Below are positions 17,649 through 27,037 of a DNA stretch of 59,263 bases, one piece after another. Position 1 is the first letter of the stretch, and the number at the start of each line of letters is the position of its first letter. The notes under the pieces are model-generated. The model saw only the letters and a list, made by a program, of their open reading frames with translations. It did not search any database and was not told where the DNA came from. The position numbers and the translations under genes were made by a program. Where the stretch lies: contig CAUJDS010000081.1 of assembly GCA_963169695.1 (NCBI GenBank), positions 1 to 59,263 of the forward strand, written 5' to 3'. This stretch comes from Bdellovibrionota bacterium. Lineage in GTDB: Bacteria > Bdellovibrionota > UBA1018 > CAUJDS01.

Positions 17649-17723
17649 AAAAAGAAGCGCAATTTCTTGTACTTCAAGCCGATTTCAGACTTGTGATTAG
17701 CATTTTTTATATTTGTGAGGGTT

Positions 17724-17751
17724 TTGATTAACTTAATGTCTTGCTGATATT
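17724..17751 (+). promoter_or_regulatory. Weak candidate sigma70-type promoter
   Basis: TTGATT at 17724-17729 and GATATT at 17746-17751 are separated by 16 bases, upstream of the small membrane protein at 17797. Four of six consensus bases match in each box. Judged by eye only. Confidence 0.3.
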
Positions 17752-17796
17752 TCGTCCATACCACCCAGCGATAGTGGGACCTGGAGGTAAAGGAAA

Positions 17797-18126
17797 ATGA
17801 AGTATTTAGTGGTATGGATAGGAACAGTAATTTCCGGGCCGATTCTCTTAGTGGGTTCGTGGTTTATGCTAGTACTGGCTCCATTCGTAGTTGTGGCAAT
17901 TGTGCCTGTAGCCTTGGTCGGGTTGGTATTGTTTCGACCTTGGAGCAAAGCTTCTGAGGAACGCAAAGCAATTCAAGTTCAGGACAATCCATCGAACATT
18001 CAACTTGCAATGGTTGGAGGAAGGCAATGGAGGCGTACCCCCAATGTCCTTCATGACATTGGCACTATTCACTCCATCAAATTGAATCAAGTCATCGAAT
18101 CGGAATATTCTCGATTCAATGATTGA
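17797..18126 (+). CDS. Small membrane protein of unknown function
   Basis: 109 residues with a strong upstream ribosome binding site (TGGAGGTAAAGGAAA). Two hydrophobic segments fill residues 3-48 (LVVWIGTVISGPILLVGSW and LVLAPFVVVAIVPVALVGLVL), then a soluble tail rich in polar residues. It is convergent with the hybrid kinase gene, with only 9 bases between the stops. I recognise no family. Confidence 0.65.
   Translation: MKYLVVWIGTVISGPILLVGSWFMLVLAPFVVVAIVPVALVGLVLFRPWSKASEERKAIQVQDNPSNIQLAMVGGRQWRRTPNVLHDIGTIHSIKLNQVIESEYSRFND
18092..18122. repeat. Hairpin at the 3' end of the small membrane protein gene
   Basis: TCATCGAATCG (18092-18102) faces CGATTCAATGA (18112-18122) across nine bases: an 11-bp stem with one mismatch. 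A GTTTTT run begins at 18140, too far for a textbook terminator. It sits between two convergent stops and could act as a weak transcription end point. Confidence 0.4.
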
Positions 18127-18135
18127 AGATTGGAT

Positions 18136-20091
18136 TCAAGTTTTTCCGCTCGCAACGGTATTTTGGTATTCTTGAAGGATTTGAATAGCCAGGGCCGTTT
18201 CGTTTTCGACGGAGAAGAGTAGCCCTTCGATTTGAAAGGCGGGCGTATTTTGACTCTCGATCTTATCTAGAAGTAGCGCGTTTCTTTTTAAGCCGAGGTT
18301 ATTATTACTGGACTTAAATCGGTGAGCTTCTTTTCTAAGCACTTCGATTTCACTGCTCTGCAAGTTCTTTTTCATTTTCGCAAGAGCCGCTGGAGCGTCA
18401 TCAAGGTAGAGCGTGATAAGTCGTTGAATAAGCCCTGGTCGAGTCCGACCCTGATCGAGCTCTTCCAATTGATTTAATACGGTTCGATCAAAGGACGGAG
18501 TGCTATCCATTGGGGTTCCTTCTGTCAGGCACCAGCGATCCACCATTTCTATAAGTTTTCTCTCGGTATAGGGCTTCGGAAGGTAGTCAGACATTCCAGA
18601 TTGGAAGGCCCTTGTGCAATCTTCTCGCGAGGCATGGGCAGTGAATGCGACGATAGGCGTGGTGCTGCCCTCCATTCGGAGGATCTTGGCGGTGTCATAC
18701 CCGTTGAGAAGCGGCATCTGCAGGTCCATCAGGATGAGCGAGTAAGGCTTCGTGCGGGTCAATTCTAAGGCATCTAGGCCATCCAAGGCCGTATCAATTT
18801 GGTACCCTAAATTTTCTAATAAGGCGCGTACGACTGTCTGGTTTATGAGGTTGTCCTCCACTAAAAGGATACGAATTCCGGACCTCTTTGGATTACTCTG
18901 GAAGCGTTCCTCCTTTATTTGCAGGGATTCTTTTATTTCGTGGACAGAAATATCTTTGATGACTTCTAGCGGAAGTGAAACTCGAAAGGTTGACCCCTGG
19001 TTCACACGACTCTCGGCACGAATGACACCGTTCATTTGTTCTATGATTTTTTTACAAATGGTAAGTCCCAGTCCTGATCCTCCGTATTTCTTTGAGATCG
19101 AAGGGCTTCCCTGAAAAAATTCTCTAAAAATATGCTTCAATACTTCTTCGCTCATTCCAATGCCTGTGTCATTGACGACGAATTGCAAAATTATGTGACT
19201 TGGCTTCGAGGACGGAAGCGTATTTACTTTGACGGTAATCCTGCCTCGGGGAGTGAATTTAAATGCGTTTGACAATACATTGCTGAGCACTTGTTTGAGT
19301 CGAAATGAATCGCCATAGAACCAGGTTTCGAGGTCAGGGGTCTTTTCTGTTTGAAATTGGATCTGTTTGGTCTCGGCCTGCTTTATAAAGGGGTATGCCA
19401 TTTCGTCTATTAACGTACCAAGGTGAAAGGGCTTCGCTTCTAACAAAAATTTATTGGCCTCAACTTTGCTGAGATCTAGCACATCATTGACGACACATAA
19501 AAGTTGGTTGGACGATTCCGAAATGGCTTTTAAGAAGTCATTTTGCTTTTTGTCCAGAGGAGTTTTGCCCAAGAGAGCCGCCATTCCAATAATTCCATTC
19601 AACGGGGTCCGGATTTCATGGCTCATATGAGAAACGAACTCAGATTTAGCTTTGGTTGCATTATCTATTTCCACGTAGATGCGTTTTAGAGAGGATGCAA
19701 TGAGTGCCGTGCCGATGCTCGATAGGAGAAAAATGAGGTAGTGCTCAACGGAATGCCAGTCCGAAAAAACTATACCTAAGGGAGGCATCAAAAAATAATC
19801 TGCGATTAATGCCATCGCACTTGAAAGCATAACGGAAAAGCCTATCCCATTGACGAAAGAAAGTAGGAGGGTCGTCCAAAGCAACGGCAGCGTACTATAA
19901 ACGCCAGTCAATTGAACTACGCCCTCAACGAAAAGTAAGGCAGAGGCCGCCAAAAGAAGAGAACCTATAATCCGGGTGTTTTTCGGAAGGGAATTATTAA
20001 GAATCCGCTTCCAAAGCCTATCAACTAAACCAAAATCAGTACCTCGATTACCGAACGTCAAGATATCACCAAAATAGTTTTGTATGGACAC
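18136..20091 (-). CDS. Hybrid sensor histidine kinase with receiver and Hpt domains
   Basis: 651 residues. The N-terminal 135 residues hold about four membrane helices, similar to a DUF4118/MASE-type sensor. The histidine is His158 in MSHEIRTPLNG, followed by the ATPase domain with N (NVLSNAFKF), G1 (NDTGIGMS) and G2 (GGSGLGL) boxes. A receiver domain follows, with phospho-acceptor Asp456 in LMDLQMP, and a C-terminal Hpt domain with His590 in EAHRFKSS. This His-Asp-His layout is an intramolecular phosphorelay. The start is GTG at 20091 with GGAGG five bases upstream. An OmpR-family regulator lies 84 bases upstream on the same strand and is the likely final acceptor. Confidence 0.92.
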   Translation of the reverse strand: MSIQNYFGDILTFGNRGTDFGLVDRLWKRILNNSLPKNTRIIGSLLLAASALLFVEGVVQLTGVYSTLPLLWTTLLLSFVNGIGFSVMLSSAMALIADYFLMPPLGIVFSDWHSVEHYLIFLLSSIGTALIASSLKRIYVEIDNATKAKSEFVSHMSHEIRTPLNGIIGMAALLGKTPLDKKQNDFLKAISESSNQLLCVVNDVLDLSKVEANKFLLEAKPFHLGTLIDEMAYPFIKQAETKQIQFQTEKTPDLETWFYGDSFRLKQVLSNVLSNAFKFTPRGRITVKVNTLPSSKPSHIILQFVVNDTGIGMSEEVLKHIFREFFQGSPSISKKYGGSGLGLTICKKIIEQMNGVIRAESRVNQGSTFRVSLPLEVIKDISVHEIKESLQIKEERFQSNPKRSGIRILLVEDNLINQTVVRALLENLGYQIDTALDGLDALELTRTKPYSLILMDLQMPLLNGYDTAKILRMEGSTTPIVAFTAHASREDCTRAFQSGMSDYLPKPYTERKLIEMVDRWCLTEGTPMDSTPSFDRTVLNQLEELDQGRTRPGLIQRLITLYLDDAPAALAKMKKNLQSSEIEVLRKEAHRFKSSNNNLGLKRNALLLDKIESQNTPAFQIEGLLFSVENETALAIQILQEYQNTVASGKT

Positions 20092-20175
20092 TCACCCCTC
20101 CGATCCACTCGCTCTTGGCAGGACCTATTGTGGTGGACTCATATCAGTTTGGTTGAAATACGAGATTAAGAAATC

Positions 20176-20865
20176 TTAAACACCGGCGTTTTCATTCAAC
20201 TGAATTCGATAACCGGTTCCAACAATGGTCTCGACTCCCACTTTGGTTCCATTGAGCTTTCGTCTGAGATTGGAGACGTGCACATCGACGACACGATCCG
20301 CGACCTTGACGGAGTCCGTCCATACGCGATCGAGGATCTCTTCTCGGGTAAAGACTTTATTCGGAGTCAGTACGAGCAGATGATAGATGCGAAATTCGTG
20401 TGAGGTAAGGTCAATGATTTTATTGTCGATGTTTCGTCGCAGTCGTTGTTCTTGTGGGGAGCATACGAGGTCTCCAAAGCGAATAGCTTGACCTTGTTCT
20501 TTAGATTTTGAAATTTTTCGTAGTTTGCTTTCGATTCGCAGTTTGAGTTCTTGTGGGTGAAAAGGCTTCTGGACGAAATCGTCTACCCCTAAAGTAAAGG
20601 CTGAAACTTTGCTGGCAAAATCGCTTTTACCTGTCAGGCAGATGATGCTCGTGTTTTCCATTTTGCTTTGGGCCGACGCTAGGATTTCAAAGCCGTTTCC
20701 GTCTGGAAGTTCTACGTCCAAGATGATCAGTGAAAATGCTTCTTTCTTTAAATATTTGGTCGCGTCTTGAACGGTTTTTGCAATGACTAGGTGGTGTTCT
20801 TCAAGAATCGTCGATAGGATCTCGAGGGTTTCATTCGAATCTTCTACACAAAGAATTCTATGCAT
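20176..20865 (-). CDS. OmpR/PhoB-family response regulator
   Basis: 229 residues. Receiver domain with acidic pocket (CVEDS), phospho-acceptor Asp50 in LIILDVELPDG, conserved Thr (CLTGKS) and Lys (QKPFHP). The C-terminal winged helix shows the OmpR signature: LTSHEFRIYHLL, FTREEILDRVW, VVDVHVSNLRRKL and GTGYRI. The ATG at 20865 is preferred, with GAGG nine bases upstream; a TTG at 20871 is also in frame. Probably phosphorylated through the Hpt domain of the adjacent hybrid kinase. Confidence 0.93.
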   Translation of the reverse strand: MHRILCVEDSNETLEILSTILEEHHLVIAKTVQDATKYLKKEAFSLIILDVELPDGNGFEILASAQSKMENTSIICLTGKSDFASKVSAFTLGVDDFVQKPFHPQELKLRIESKLRKISKSKEQGQAIRFGDLVCSPQEQRLRRNIDNKIIDLTSHEFRIYHLLVLTPNKVFTREEILDRVWTDSVKVADRVVDVHVSNLRRKLNGTKVGVETIVGTGYRIQLNENAGV

Positions 20866-20929
20866 CGGCAAGGACCTCGCTCAAATCGGTGAATAGATCT
20901 GCCTGTGTACCCTTTTCATGTTGGAATGC

Positions 20930-20959
20930 AAAGGTGTTGAGAAAACTTTACACACCTTT
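20930..20959. promoter_or_regulatory. Dyad symmetry in the divergent promoter region of the response regulator
   Basis: AAAGGTGT (20930-20937) and ACACCTTT (20952-20959) form a perfect 8-bp inverted repeat with a 14-base spacer, so the half-sites are 22 bases apart centre to centre, about two helical turns. It lies between the regulator start (20865) and the divergent small gene (21035), a place fitting an operator. Confidence 0.4.
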
Positions 20960-21034
20960 TGTTTCTCCTTAAGGCGCCTGAACTAATTAGAATCCTCAAC
21001 CACGGGTCATCATTTTTGAAAAAAGAGGGTGAAA

Positions 21035-21265
21035 ATGTTGAAGCGAGAGAGAATCATGGCGGCATTCGCTCAGGTCTACACTGTTCTCATTTGGGGTACC
21101 CTTGCGGTAAGCGGGTTAAAGCATTTTTTTGAGCCGCCGGAGACCCCGATCACTCAAGTGGTGGCCTATTCGGTATCGGTTGAGCAACCTAATCCTTTTT
21201 CGACGCGAGATTACCTTCTAACTATGGAAGGTCTTCGCGCCTATCATCCAATTGAATTGCCCTGA
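21035..21265 (+). CDS. Small membrane-anchored protein of unknown function
   Basis: 76 residues. One hydrophobic segment (about residues 8-28, IMAAFAQVYTVLIWGTLAVSG) precedes a short, proline-containing tail. AGAGGGTGAAA before the ATG is a fair ribosome binding site; GTG at 21029 is an alternative start. It is divergent from the response regulator and may belong to its regulon. No family recognised. Confidence 0.5.
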   Translation: MLKRERIMAAFAQVYTVLIWGTLAVSGLKHFFEPPETPITQVVAYSVSVEQPNPFSTRDYLLTMEGLRAYHPIELP

Positions 21266-21377
21266 GCCTCTCGTAAAGATTTCTTAATAGGGGCCACAAA
21301 AGAATCCAAAATTAAAATATGAAACTTTCCTCTGACGTTCAGCAAAACCATACGAAAGGGATAAAAAGGGAAAACCA

Positions 21378-21821
21378 ATGACTTTAGAAGGTACGATTGA
21401 ATTTGATACATTTCTCAAGAGCGCCAAGTTGAAGCGGCAAGTGGAGCGCGGAATCGCCAATTGGGCAGAACAACATGCTCCCAAGGCTTTGGGCGGAACC
21501 GTTCATTACCTCATCGTATTTACCCGCTTAAGCCCCTATTCGCATAAGTCAGATGCGGTAACCTGCCACATCGAACTTCAGGGTGGAGGCCAGTCTTGGG
21601 TGATTACCTTGAGTTCCAGGAGTGCGCGAGAAGCCTTCCGCGCCTGTATGCGTTCGCTCCTAAGGAGAAAGACCTTAAGAAAGGGCGTGATTCTCGTGGA
21701 TTCTCACGCAGACCTCAATCACTATCGAGAAATGCGCGGAGTCCTGTCTCTGCCCCCAGAAGATGTCGCGGAGACGGTCCCATTTGGACTTCGGCTTGCC
21801 TTGGGTGGGGCAAGGGCTTGA
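21378..21821 (+). CDS. Putative ribosome-hibernation-factor-like protein (HPF/RaiA-type fold)
   Basis: 147 residues preceded by AAAGGG. The order of elements resembles HPF/RaiA: a beta strand, a helix (TFLKSAKLKRQVERGIANWAEQH), a beta strand (VHYLIVFTRLS), an exposed loop, two strands (AVTCHIELQG, SWVITLSS) and a helix (REAFRACMRSLLRRKTLRKG) with a strongly basic end, as expected for binding 16S rRNA. The C-terminal extension of about 40 residues is unfamiliar. This is a fold guess from pattern, not a sequence match. Confidence 0.55.
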   Translation: MTLEGTIEFDTFLKSAKLKRQVERGIANWAEQHAPKALGGTVHYLIVFTRLSPYSHKSDAVTCHIELQGGGQSWVITLSSRSAREAFRACMRSLLRRKTLRKGVILVDSHADLNHYREMRGVLSLPPEDVAETVPFGLRLALGGARA

Positions 21822-21855
21822 CTCGGCAAGGGGGATGCTCTAGTACATAGCCTTT

Positions 21856-22137
21856 ATGTATTTTGAGCTCGATACCCTCCATACCGATCCAAAGCGCATT
21901 CGCAAAGAGCGTGAAAAGGCTCGTGCATTGCGAATGAGTGATTGGTGGAAGCAGAAATTAGCACTGGGCAATTGTCATTACTGTGGCGAAAAGTTTGCTG
22001 CCAAAGAATTGACGATGGATCATGTGGTGCCGCTATCACGAGGTGGATTGAGCACGCGTGGAAATCTTGTTCCATCTTGCAAACCCTGTAATCAATCCAA
22101 AGGTCTTGCCACCCCGGTGGATCTGCTTCTCAGTTAG
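21856..22137 (+). CDS. HNH endonuclease family protein
   Basis: 93 residues. It shows the full zinc-bearing HNH module: CHYC, then LTMDHVVPLSRGG with the catalytic DH pair, then NLVPSCKPCNQSKG with the asparagine and second Cys pair. The N-terminal 40 residues are basic and helical. No restriction or phage genes lie nearby, so its role is open. It is followed after 28 bases by mepA. Confidence 0.88.
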   Translation: MYFELDTLHTDPKRIRKEREKARALRMSDWWKQKLALGNCHYCGEKFAAKELTMDHVVPLSRGGLSTRGNLVPSCKPCNQSKGLATPVDLLLS

Positions 22138-22165
22138 GTCATTTTGAGCTATCCTGAATTTTCTC

Positions 22166-23137
22166 ATGCTGGCGATATTAGGAATGCTACTGGTAGGCGG
22201 GAGTTTTGCGCAAACGGATTCAAGCTGTGAGCCTGCCTCACCCTTGGTTCAGGATACTCAAACAGGTCTCGACATGGCTTTTTGCGCGGAATGGGATCCC
22301 GAATTTGCCTTTCGTGGCAATACTTGCTGCGGAAAAATACCCTTTAAACTGAAACGTCGCGGAGTTCGAGCTGACCCTGCGCGATCGCTGAATACCTTCT
22401 GTGGAGATCGCACCGAAGAGCAAGTGGAATACCAGCGTCAGTTCGACGAAGGTCAAATTGACGACCCGCTCGAGATTTTGACTAAAGAAATGGGCCAAAG
22501 TGGGGTTCAGGCGATTGGGCACCCTTTTGATGGCTTTTTGGTTCGGGGGAAACCGGTTTTAGCTAAAGCTACCGATGGAATTCGAATCCGGCGCCCGGAT
22601 CGCTGCGTCAATTTCGGTACAGACCAAATGGTAGCCCTCCTTGAGTGGCTGGGTAGGGAAGTTCGACAAAAATACCCAGGTCCAGAGTATGCGAGATTGC
22701 AGCTACTCGTTGGGGACGTCTCTGCTCCTCGAGGAAGAGGAATTAAAGGCAAGGGTGGAAAGCGTGGCCATCGGTCTCACCAAACGGGATTGGATGTGGA
22801 TTTAGGGTTTCTGGATCTGCATGAAAATCGCGCTTCGTCTCAGGAGTTTATTCCACGTTTTGATGTGGAACCTAATTGGTGGGTATTGAAAAAAGTATTT
22901 TCGAATCCTTATGCCTGCGTTCGAATGATTTTGCTCGATCACGGACATGAAAGAAAAATTGAGCGTGCATTGGCCGCCATTCGAAAAAAAGACGAAACGC
23001 ATCCCGACCTTGCCCTCTGGGATAAGGTGAAAAAATATATTAAACATGCTCCTCGCCATCGCAATCATTTCCATATTCGTGTGGAAAATGAGCCTCGGAC
23101 GGCAGATTGCGAAAGCGCAATCGCATTCACAGAATGA
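22166..23137 (+). CDS. mepA: Penicillin-insensitive murein endopeptidase (MepA family)
   Basis: 323 residues with a short signal peptide (MLAILGMLLVGGSFAQ). The LAS-type zinc motif is HRSHQTGLDVD (His205 and Asp212 as likely ligands), followed by LLDHGHE and the C-terminal HRNHFHIRV supplying the third ligand. It cuts peptide cross-links in peptidoglycan in the periplasm. It is longer than the E. coli enzyme, with an extra cysteine-containing N-terminal region (residues 20-110). In a predatory lineage such enzymes can act on prey walls; nothing here proves that. Confidence 0.9.
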   Translation: MLAILGMLLVGGSFAQTDSSCEPASPLVQDTQTGLDMAFCAEWDPEFAFRGNTCCGKIPFKLKRRGVRADPARSLNTFCGDRTEEQVEYQRQFDEGQIDDPLEILTKEMGQSGVQAIGHPFDGFLVRGKPVLAKATDGIRIRRPDRCVNFGTDQMVALLEWLGREVRQKYPGPEYARLQLLVGDVSAPRGRGIKGKGGKRGHRSHQTGLDVDLGFLDLHENRASSQEFIPRFDVEPNWWVLKKVFSNPYACVRMILLDHGHERKIERALAAIRKKDETHPDLALWDKVKKYIKHAPRHRNHFHIRVENEPRTADCESAIAFTE

Positions 23138-23152
23138 CGCTCCGTAGATAAT
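23126..23152 (+). promoter_or_regulatory. Weak candidate promoter upstream of the act operon
   Basis: TTCACA (23126-23131) and GATAAT (23147-23152) each match five of six consensus bases, but the 15-base spacer is short. It overlaps the end of mepA and would leave a leader of about 100 bases before actA. Confidence 0.3.
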
Positions 23153-23261
23153 CTCTCTTACATTTCTAGAAAGAAACTCCTGGCAAGTTTATTTGCAAGG
23201 CGCTAAAACAGAAGGAGTTCAAAACATTTCGGTTCCAAACACTACGTAGCAGGATGGTTTC

Positions 23262-23888
23262 ATGTCGAGTGGATCGAATTCTCAAGCGAGTTCTCGCGGC
23301 TCTGTGCGGAAAAAAATAGGCCTGTTCTTTGTCGGCGTGACGGCAATCTTCCTCATTTGGACGGTTATTTGCCTTTTCCCGAATGCATCGAACAAGGGTT
23401 ATGGCCCAACGCAGCCTATTCCTTTTAGTCATCGTCTTCACGCGGGGACCCATAAAATAGATTGCCAGTATTGTCATTCGCAGGCCGAACGCTCGCAACA
23501 CGCCAGCATTCCTTCCCTCAATGTCTGTATGAATTGTCACTCGGTTGTGAAGACCGACAGCCCTTATATTCAGAATTTGACGAAACATTATAAAGAAGGA
23601 AAGCCCATTGAGTGGGTTCGTGTTCACGAGTTGCCGGACCACGTTCGATTTAGCCACAGTCCTCATATTCGAAAAGGGATTGGTTGCGAAACTTGCCACG
23701 GAGATGTTCGATCGATGGATAAGGTCCAACAGGTCGGAGATTTGACCATGGGATGGTGTTTGAATTGCCATCGAAATCGAGCGGCCCCGTCGGATGTGAT
23801 CGCAACCGTTCGACCCAAAGGCATGCCAGACGATCCGAATCACAAGGGTCCTTTGGCTCCGTTTAGTTGCTCTACTTGTCACTATTAA
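23262..23888 (+). CDS. actA: Alternative complex III subunit ActA, pentaheme cytochrome c
   Basis: 208 residues. One N-terminal membrane anchor (about residues 18-38) and five CxxCH heme sites: CQYCH, CMNCH, CETCH, CLNCH and a final CSTCH two residues from the end. Five hemes match ActA of characterised alternative complex III. It carries electrons on the periplasmic side. First gene of actABCDEF; a 124-base upstream region separates it from mepA. Confidence 0.95.
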   Translation: MSSGSNSQASSRGSVRKKIGLFFVGVTAIFLIWTVICLFPNASNKGYGPTQPIPFSHRLHAGTHKIDCQYCHSQAERSQHASIPSLNVCMNCHSVVKTDSPYIQNLTKHYKEGKPIEWVRVHELPDHVRFSHSPHIRKGIGCETCHGDVRSMDKVQQVGDLTMGWCLNCHRNRAAPSDVIATVRPKGMPDDPNHKGPLAPFSCSTCHY

Positions 23889-23911
23889 AGCGGGATTTTG
23901 AGAAGGAAGTT

Positions 23912-26900
23912 ATGGAAAAGCAGAACCTGAATGCAGCGCCGAGACACTGGGTGGATCTTGACGAGTTGACACCGGACTATTGGAATAGTGCTCAAGAGCA
24001 AGAAAAACGTGGCCAGGAATTTTTTCACAAGCCCATTGAGACCCTCGAGAAGATCGAGAAACTAGATACACAGGGAATTGCACGGCGTGATTTTTTGACC
24101 TTGATGGGAGCAAGTATTGCGTTGGCAACGGCTGCCTGTGCCAGACGTCCTGTGCACAAAATCATACCCTACGTCGTAAAGCCGGAAGAAATCACTCCGG
24201 GCGTAGCCAATTATTATGCGTCCGTCTATCCCTATGCGCATGAGTGCTCGGGGCTCCTTATTAAGTGCCGTGAAGGTCGTCCCATCAAGTTAGAAGGAAA
24301 TCCTGAAGATCCTATTACTCAAGGTAAGTTAGGCACTCAGGGTCAAGCCTCTCTGTTGGAACTCTATGACCCCGAAAGGCTCAAGGGCCCTTTGAAGGTT
24401 CAACGGGCCTCGGGTCTTACTCAAGAAGTCAGTTGGGCGCAGGCCAATGCAGATATTTCGAAGCGATTGCGCAGCGCAAAGTCTCTGAGGGTTTTGACTA
24501 GCGCGCTTGTGAGCAACTCCGAACGAAAAGTCCTTCAAGACTTTCTATCGAGTCATCCGGGATCGGAGCATATTGAGTATGATGCTTTGCATGACAATAC
24601 TTTTGCTGAAGGCCAGCAAGTTTGTTTTGGTGAAGCGGTTATGCCCGAATACCTTTTTGACCGAGCCGACCTTGTTCTTTCTTTCGGTGCAGATTTTTTA
24701 GGTACCTGGACGAACGCGGTAGCCCATCGAAAACTCTGGGGCAAAAAACGTAAGCTAGCATCTGCAAACGCAGCTCACGCCAAAATGTCGAAGCTCATTT
24801 GTGTTGAGCCAACCATGTCCGTGACCGCTACCAATTCTGACGAACGAGTTTTGGTAGCATCGGGAGATGAGTATAAAGTCGCCCTCGCCCTGGTGGGAGA
24901 GCTGTTGAAGGGCAACTCCTCAGCAGCGGGAAGTGCTGCGAGTGTCTTGAGTTCTTATTCAGCAGAAGCAGTGGCAAAGGATTCGGGCGGGAGCGTCACT
25001 GCCGAGAAAATTCGCGAAATTGCTCACGCGCTTTCTGAAAATCGAGGGAAGTCGATTGTTTTGGCGGGTGGGATCAGTGCCCAAAGTGAAAATGGATTGG
25101 CGCTACAGATTGCTGTGAATTGGCTCAATAGTATCTTGGGCAATGAAGGCAAGACGATCTTGGGCAATCGCGCACCGCAGACTTACCAAGTTCAAAAGAC
25201 TCGCGTCATGAAGCTATTGGAAGAAATGCGAGCCGGCAAGGTAGATGCGCTCGTCATTGCTGGAACGAATCCAGCCTATTCGTTTCCGGAGAGCTTTGGA
25301 TTTAAAGAAAATCTTTCAAAAATTGGAATAGTAGTGACGCTTGCTTCGCACTTGGATGAGACCGCTTCTCGGTCAGATTATGCGCTTGGTGCGAGTCATT
25401 ACCTCGAAAGTTGGGGTGACGTCGAAGTCCGACGTGGGCTTCACTATATTCAGCAACCCGTTATTGCTCCTTTGTTTGATACCAGGTCCCTCGGTGAGAC
25501 GATTTTAGGGTGGATGGAACCTGGCAAAGATCAAGGAATGAACGCACATCCTTGGTATGATTATGTGCGAGCCAACTGGAAGGCTCAGGTCCATGCGAAG
25601 CATGGGCGTGGTGCGGGAGTCGACGACTTCTGGAATGCCACGCTTCAGAAAGGATTCGTAGACGCGCGATCCTCATCAGAGGCTCCTAGGGCTTTTCGGT
25701 CTGCTGCTTTGGCTAACTTGACGAAGTTCTCTGGGCGACCTGTTCAACAAATCCGTTTGGCACTCTACGCGTCTTCGTCTTTGCAAGATGGCAGGCCCGC
25801 CAACAATGGTTGGCTTCAAGAATTGCCAGATCCCGTATCAACTATTACTTGGGACAATTACCTAAATGTCAGTCCTAAACTAGCCAAAGAGCTTGGCCTA
25901 TCAACCAATGATGTGGCTCGAGTCAAATCTGGAGCGGCAGAGGTAGAACTTCCTGTTGTTGTTCAGCCTGGAATGCATGCATCGACGGTCAGTGTTGCCG
26001 TAGGCTACGGCCGTGAGAGGTCCGGAAAGGTCGGTACTGGAGTAGGGGTCAATACCTTTGGATTCCGTGAAGGACGAGCAGGGCAGTGGGTAGCAGCCGG
26101 ACTTGTCGTGGCTGTGACCAAGACTGGTCGACGTTACGAGTTAGGTCTTACTCAGAATCATCATCGAACCGAAAATCGTCCCATCATCAATGATCTAACG
26201 CTTTCTGAATTTCAGAAAAATCCTGGAGAAGCCAACCACACGGATCCCCACTTAAGACTTCCAGAGATCAAGAGTCTTTGGTCAGGGCATAAATATGATG
26301 GCCCTTATCGCTGGGGAATGGCCATTGATTTGAGTTCTTGCACAGGGTGTGGGGCTTGCACCGTGGCTTGTCAGGCGGAGAATAACGTTCCGATTGTGGG
26401 TCGCGAAGGAGTTCGCTACGCGCGTGAGATGCATTGGATTCGGATTGATCGTTACTACTCGGGCTCGGAGGACAATCCCGATGTCGTATATCAGCCAATG
26501 TTGTGTCAGCATTGCGAAAACGCCTCTTGCGAGACTGTTTGCCCCGTCTTGGCTACGGTTCATAACGACGAAGGTCTGAACGAAATGGTTTACAATCGTT
26601 GCGTCGGAACTCGCTATTGTCAGAACAACTGTCCGTACAAGGTGCGACGGTTTAATTATTTTGATTATTGGAAGAACCATCAAGATCAGGCCAACCTCGT
26701 TTGGAATCCAGATGTTACGGTGCGTACTCGCGGTATTATGGAAAAATGCAGCTTCTGCACCCAGCGAATTCAAGAGAAGAAGCTACTGGCCAAGTCCGAG
26801 AATCGATTGGTTCGAGACGGCGAAATCATCACCGCATGTCAGCAGACCTGTGCTTCTGAGGCGATTGTATTTGGAAACCTCAACGATCCGAAAAGTCGAG

Positions 26901-27037
26901 TGTCGCAGCTTCAGAAAGAGGCGCATTCCTTCAGGGCTCTAGAGATTCTCAATAACAAACCGCAGATAGCCTATCTGTCTAAAGTTCGGAACAAGCAGAA
27001 AGAAAGGACTGAGCACGATGGGCAGCACCACGGCTAG
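23912..27037 (+). CDS. actB: Alternative complex III subunit ActB, molybdopterin-oxidoreductase-like/iron-sulphur fusion
   Basis: 1041 residues from the ATG at 23912, which has AAGGAAG upstream; the frame is open to 23867 inside actA. A twin-arginine-like [10 protein letters not shown] near residue 55 precedes a hydrophobic stretch. The first 750 residues resemble a molybdopterin oxidoreductase fold, known to lack the cofactor in ActB. The C-terminal part (about residues 805-985) is a ferredoxin-like domain with four cysteine clusters: [37 protein letters not shown], and CSFC with a later CQQTC. Its 3' end overlaps actC by 20 bases. Confidence 0.95.
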   Translation: MEKQNLNAAPRHWVDLDELTPDYWNSAQEQEKRGQEFFHKPIETLEKIEKLDTQGIARRDFLTLMGASIALATAACARRPVHKIIPYVVKPEEITPGVANYYASVYPYAHECSGLLIKCREGRPIKLEGNPEDPITQGKLGTQGQASLLELYDPERLKGPLKVQRASGLTQEVSWAQANADISKRLRSAKSLRVLTSALVSNSERKVLQDFLSSHPGSEHIEYDALHDNTFAEGQQVCFGEAVMPEYLFDRADLVLSFGADFLGTWTNAVAHRKLWGKKRKLASANAAHAKMSKLICVEPTMSVTATNSDERVLVASGDEYKVALALVGELLKGNSSAAGSAASVLSSYSAEAVAKDSGGSVTAEKIREIAHALSENRGKSIVLAGGISAQSENGLALQIAVNWLNSILGNEGKTILGNRAPQTYQVQKTRVMKLLEEMRAGKVDALVIAGTNPAYSFPESFGFKENLSKIGIVVTLASHLDETASRSDYALGASHYLESWGDVEVRRGLHYIQQPVIAPLFDTRSLGETILGWMEPGKDQGMNAHPWYDYVRANWKAQVHAKHGRGAGVDDFWNATLQKGFVDARSSSEAPRAFRSAALANLTKFSGRPVQQIRLALYASSSLQDGRPANNGWLQELPDPVSTITWDNYLNVSPKLAKELGLSTNDVARVKSGAAEVELPVVVQPGMHASTVSVAVGYGRERSGKVGTGVGVNTFGFREGRAGQWVAAGLVVAVTKTGRRYELGLTQNHHRTENRPIINDLTLSEFQKNPGEANHTDPHLRLPEIKSLWSGHKYDGPYRWGMAIDLSSCTGCGACTVACQAENNVPIVGREGVRYAREMHWIRIDRYYSGSEDNPDVVYQPMLCQHCENASCETVCPVLATVHNDEGLNEMVYNRCVGTRYCQNNCPYKVRRFNYFDYWKNHQDQANLVWNPDVTVRTRGIMEKCSFCTQRIQEKKLLAKSENRLVRDGEIITACQQTCASEAIVFGNLNDPKSRVSQLQKEAHSFRALEILNNKPQIAYLSKVRNKQKERTEHDGQHHG

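Noticed and set aside
21856-22137. HNH gene as part of a defence or mobile element
   Set aside because: No methyltransferase, phage, integrase or repeat sequence lies nearby, so the context does not support it.
23166-23882. 238-codon open frame on the minus strand
   Set aside because: It is antisense to actA, which has five heme motifs. A real gene there is very unlikely.
26282-26773. 163-codon open frame on the minus strand
   Set aside because: It is antisense to the iron-sulphur part of actB, where conserved cysteine codons fix the sequence.
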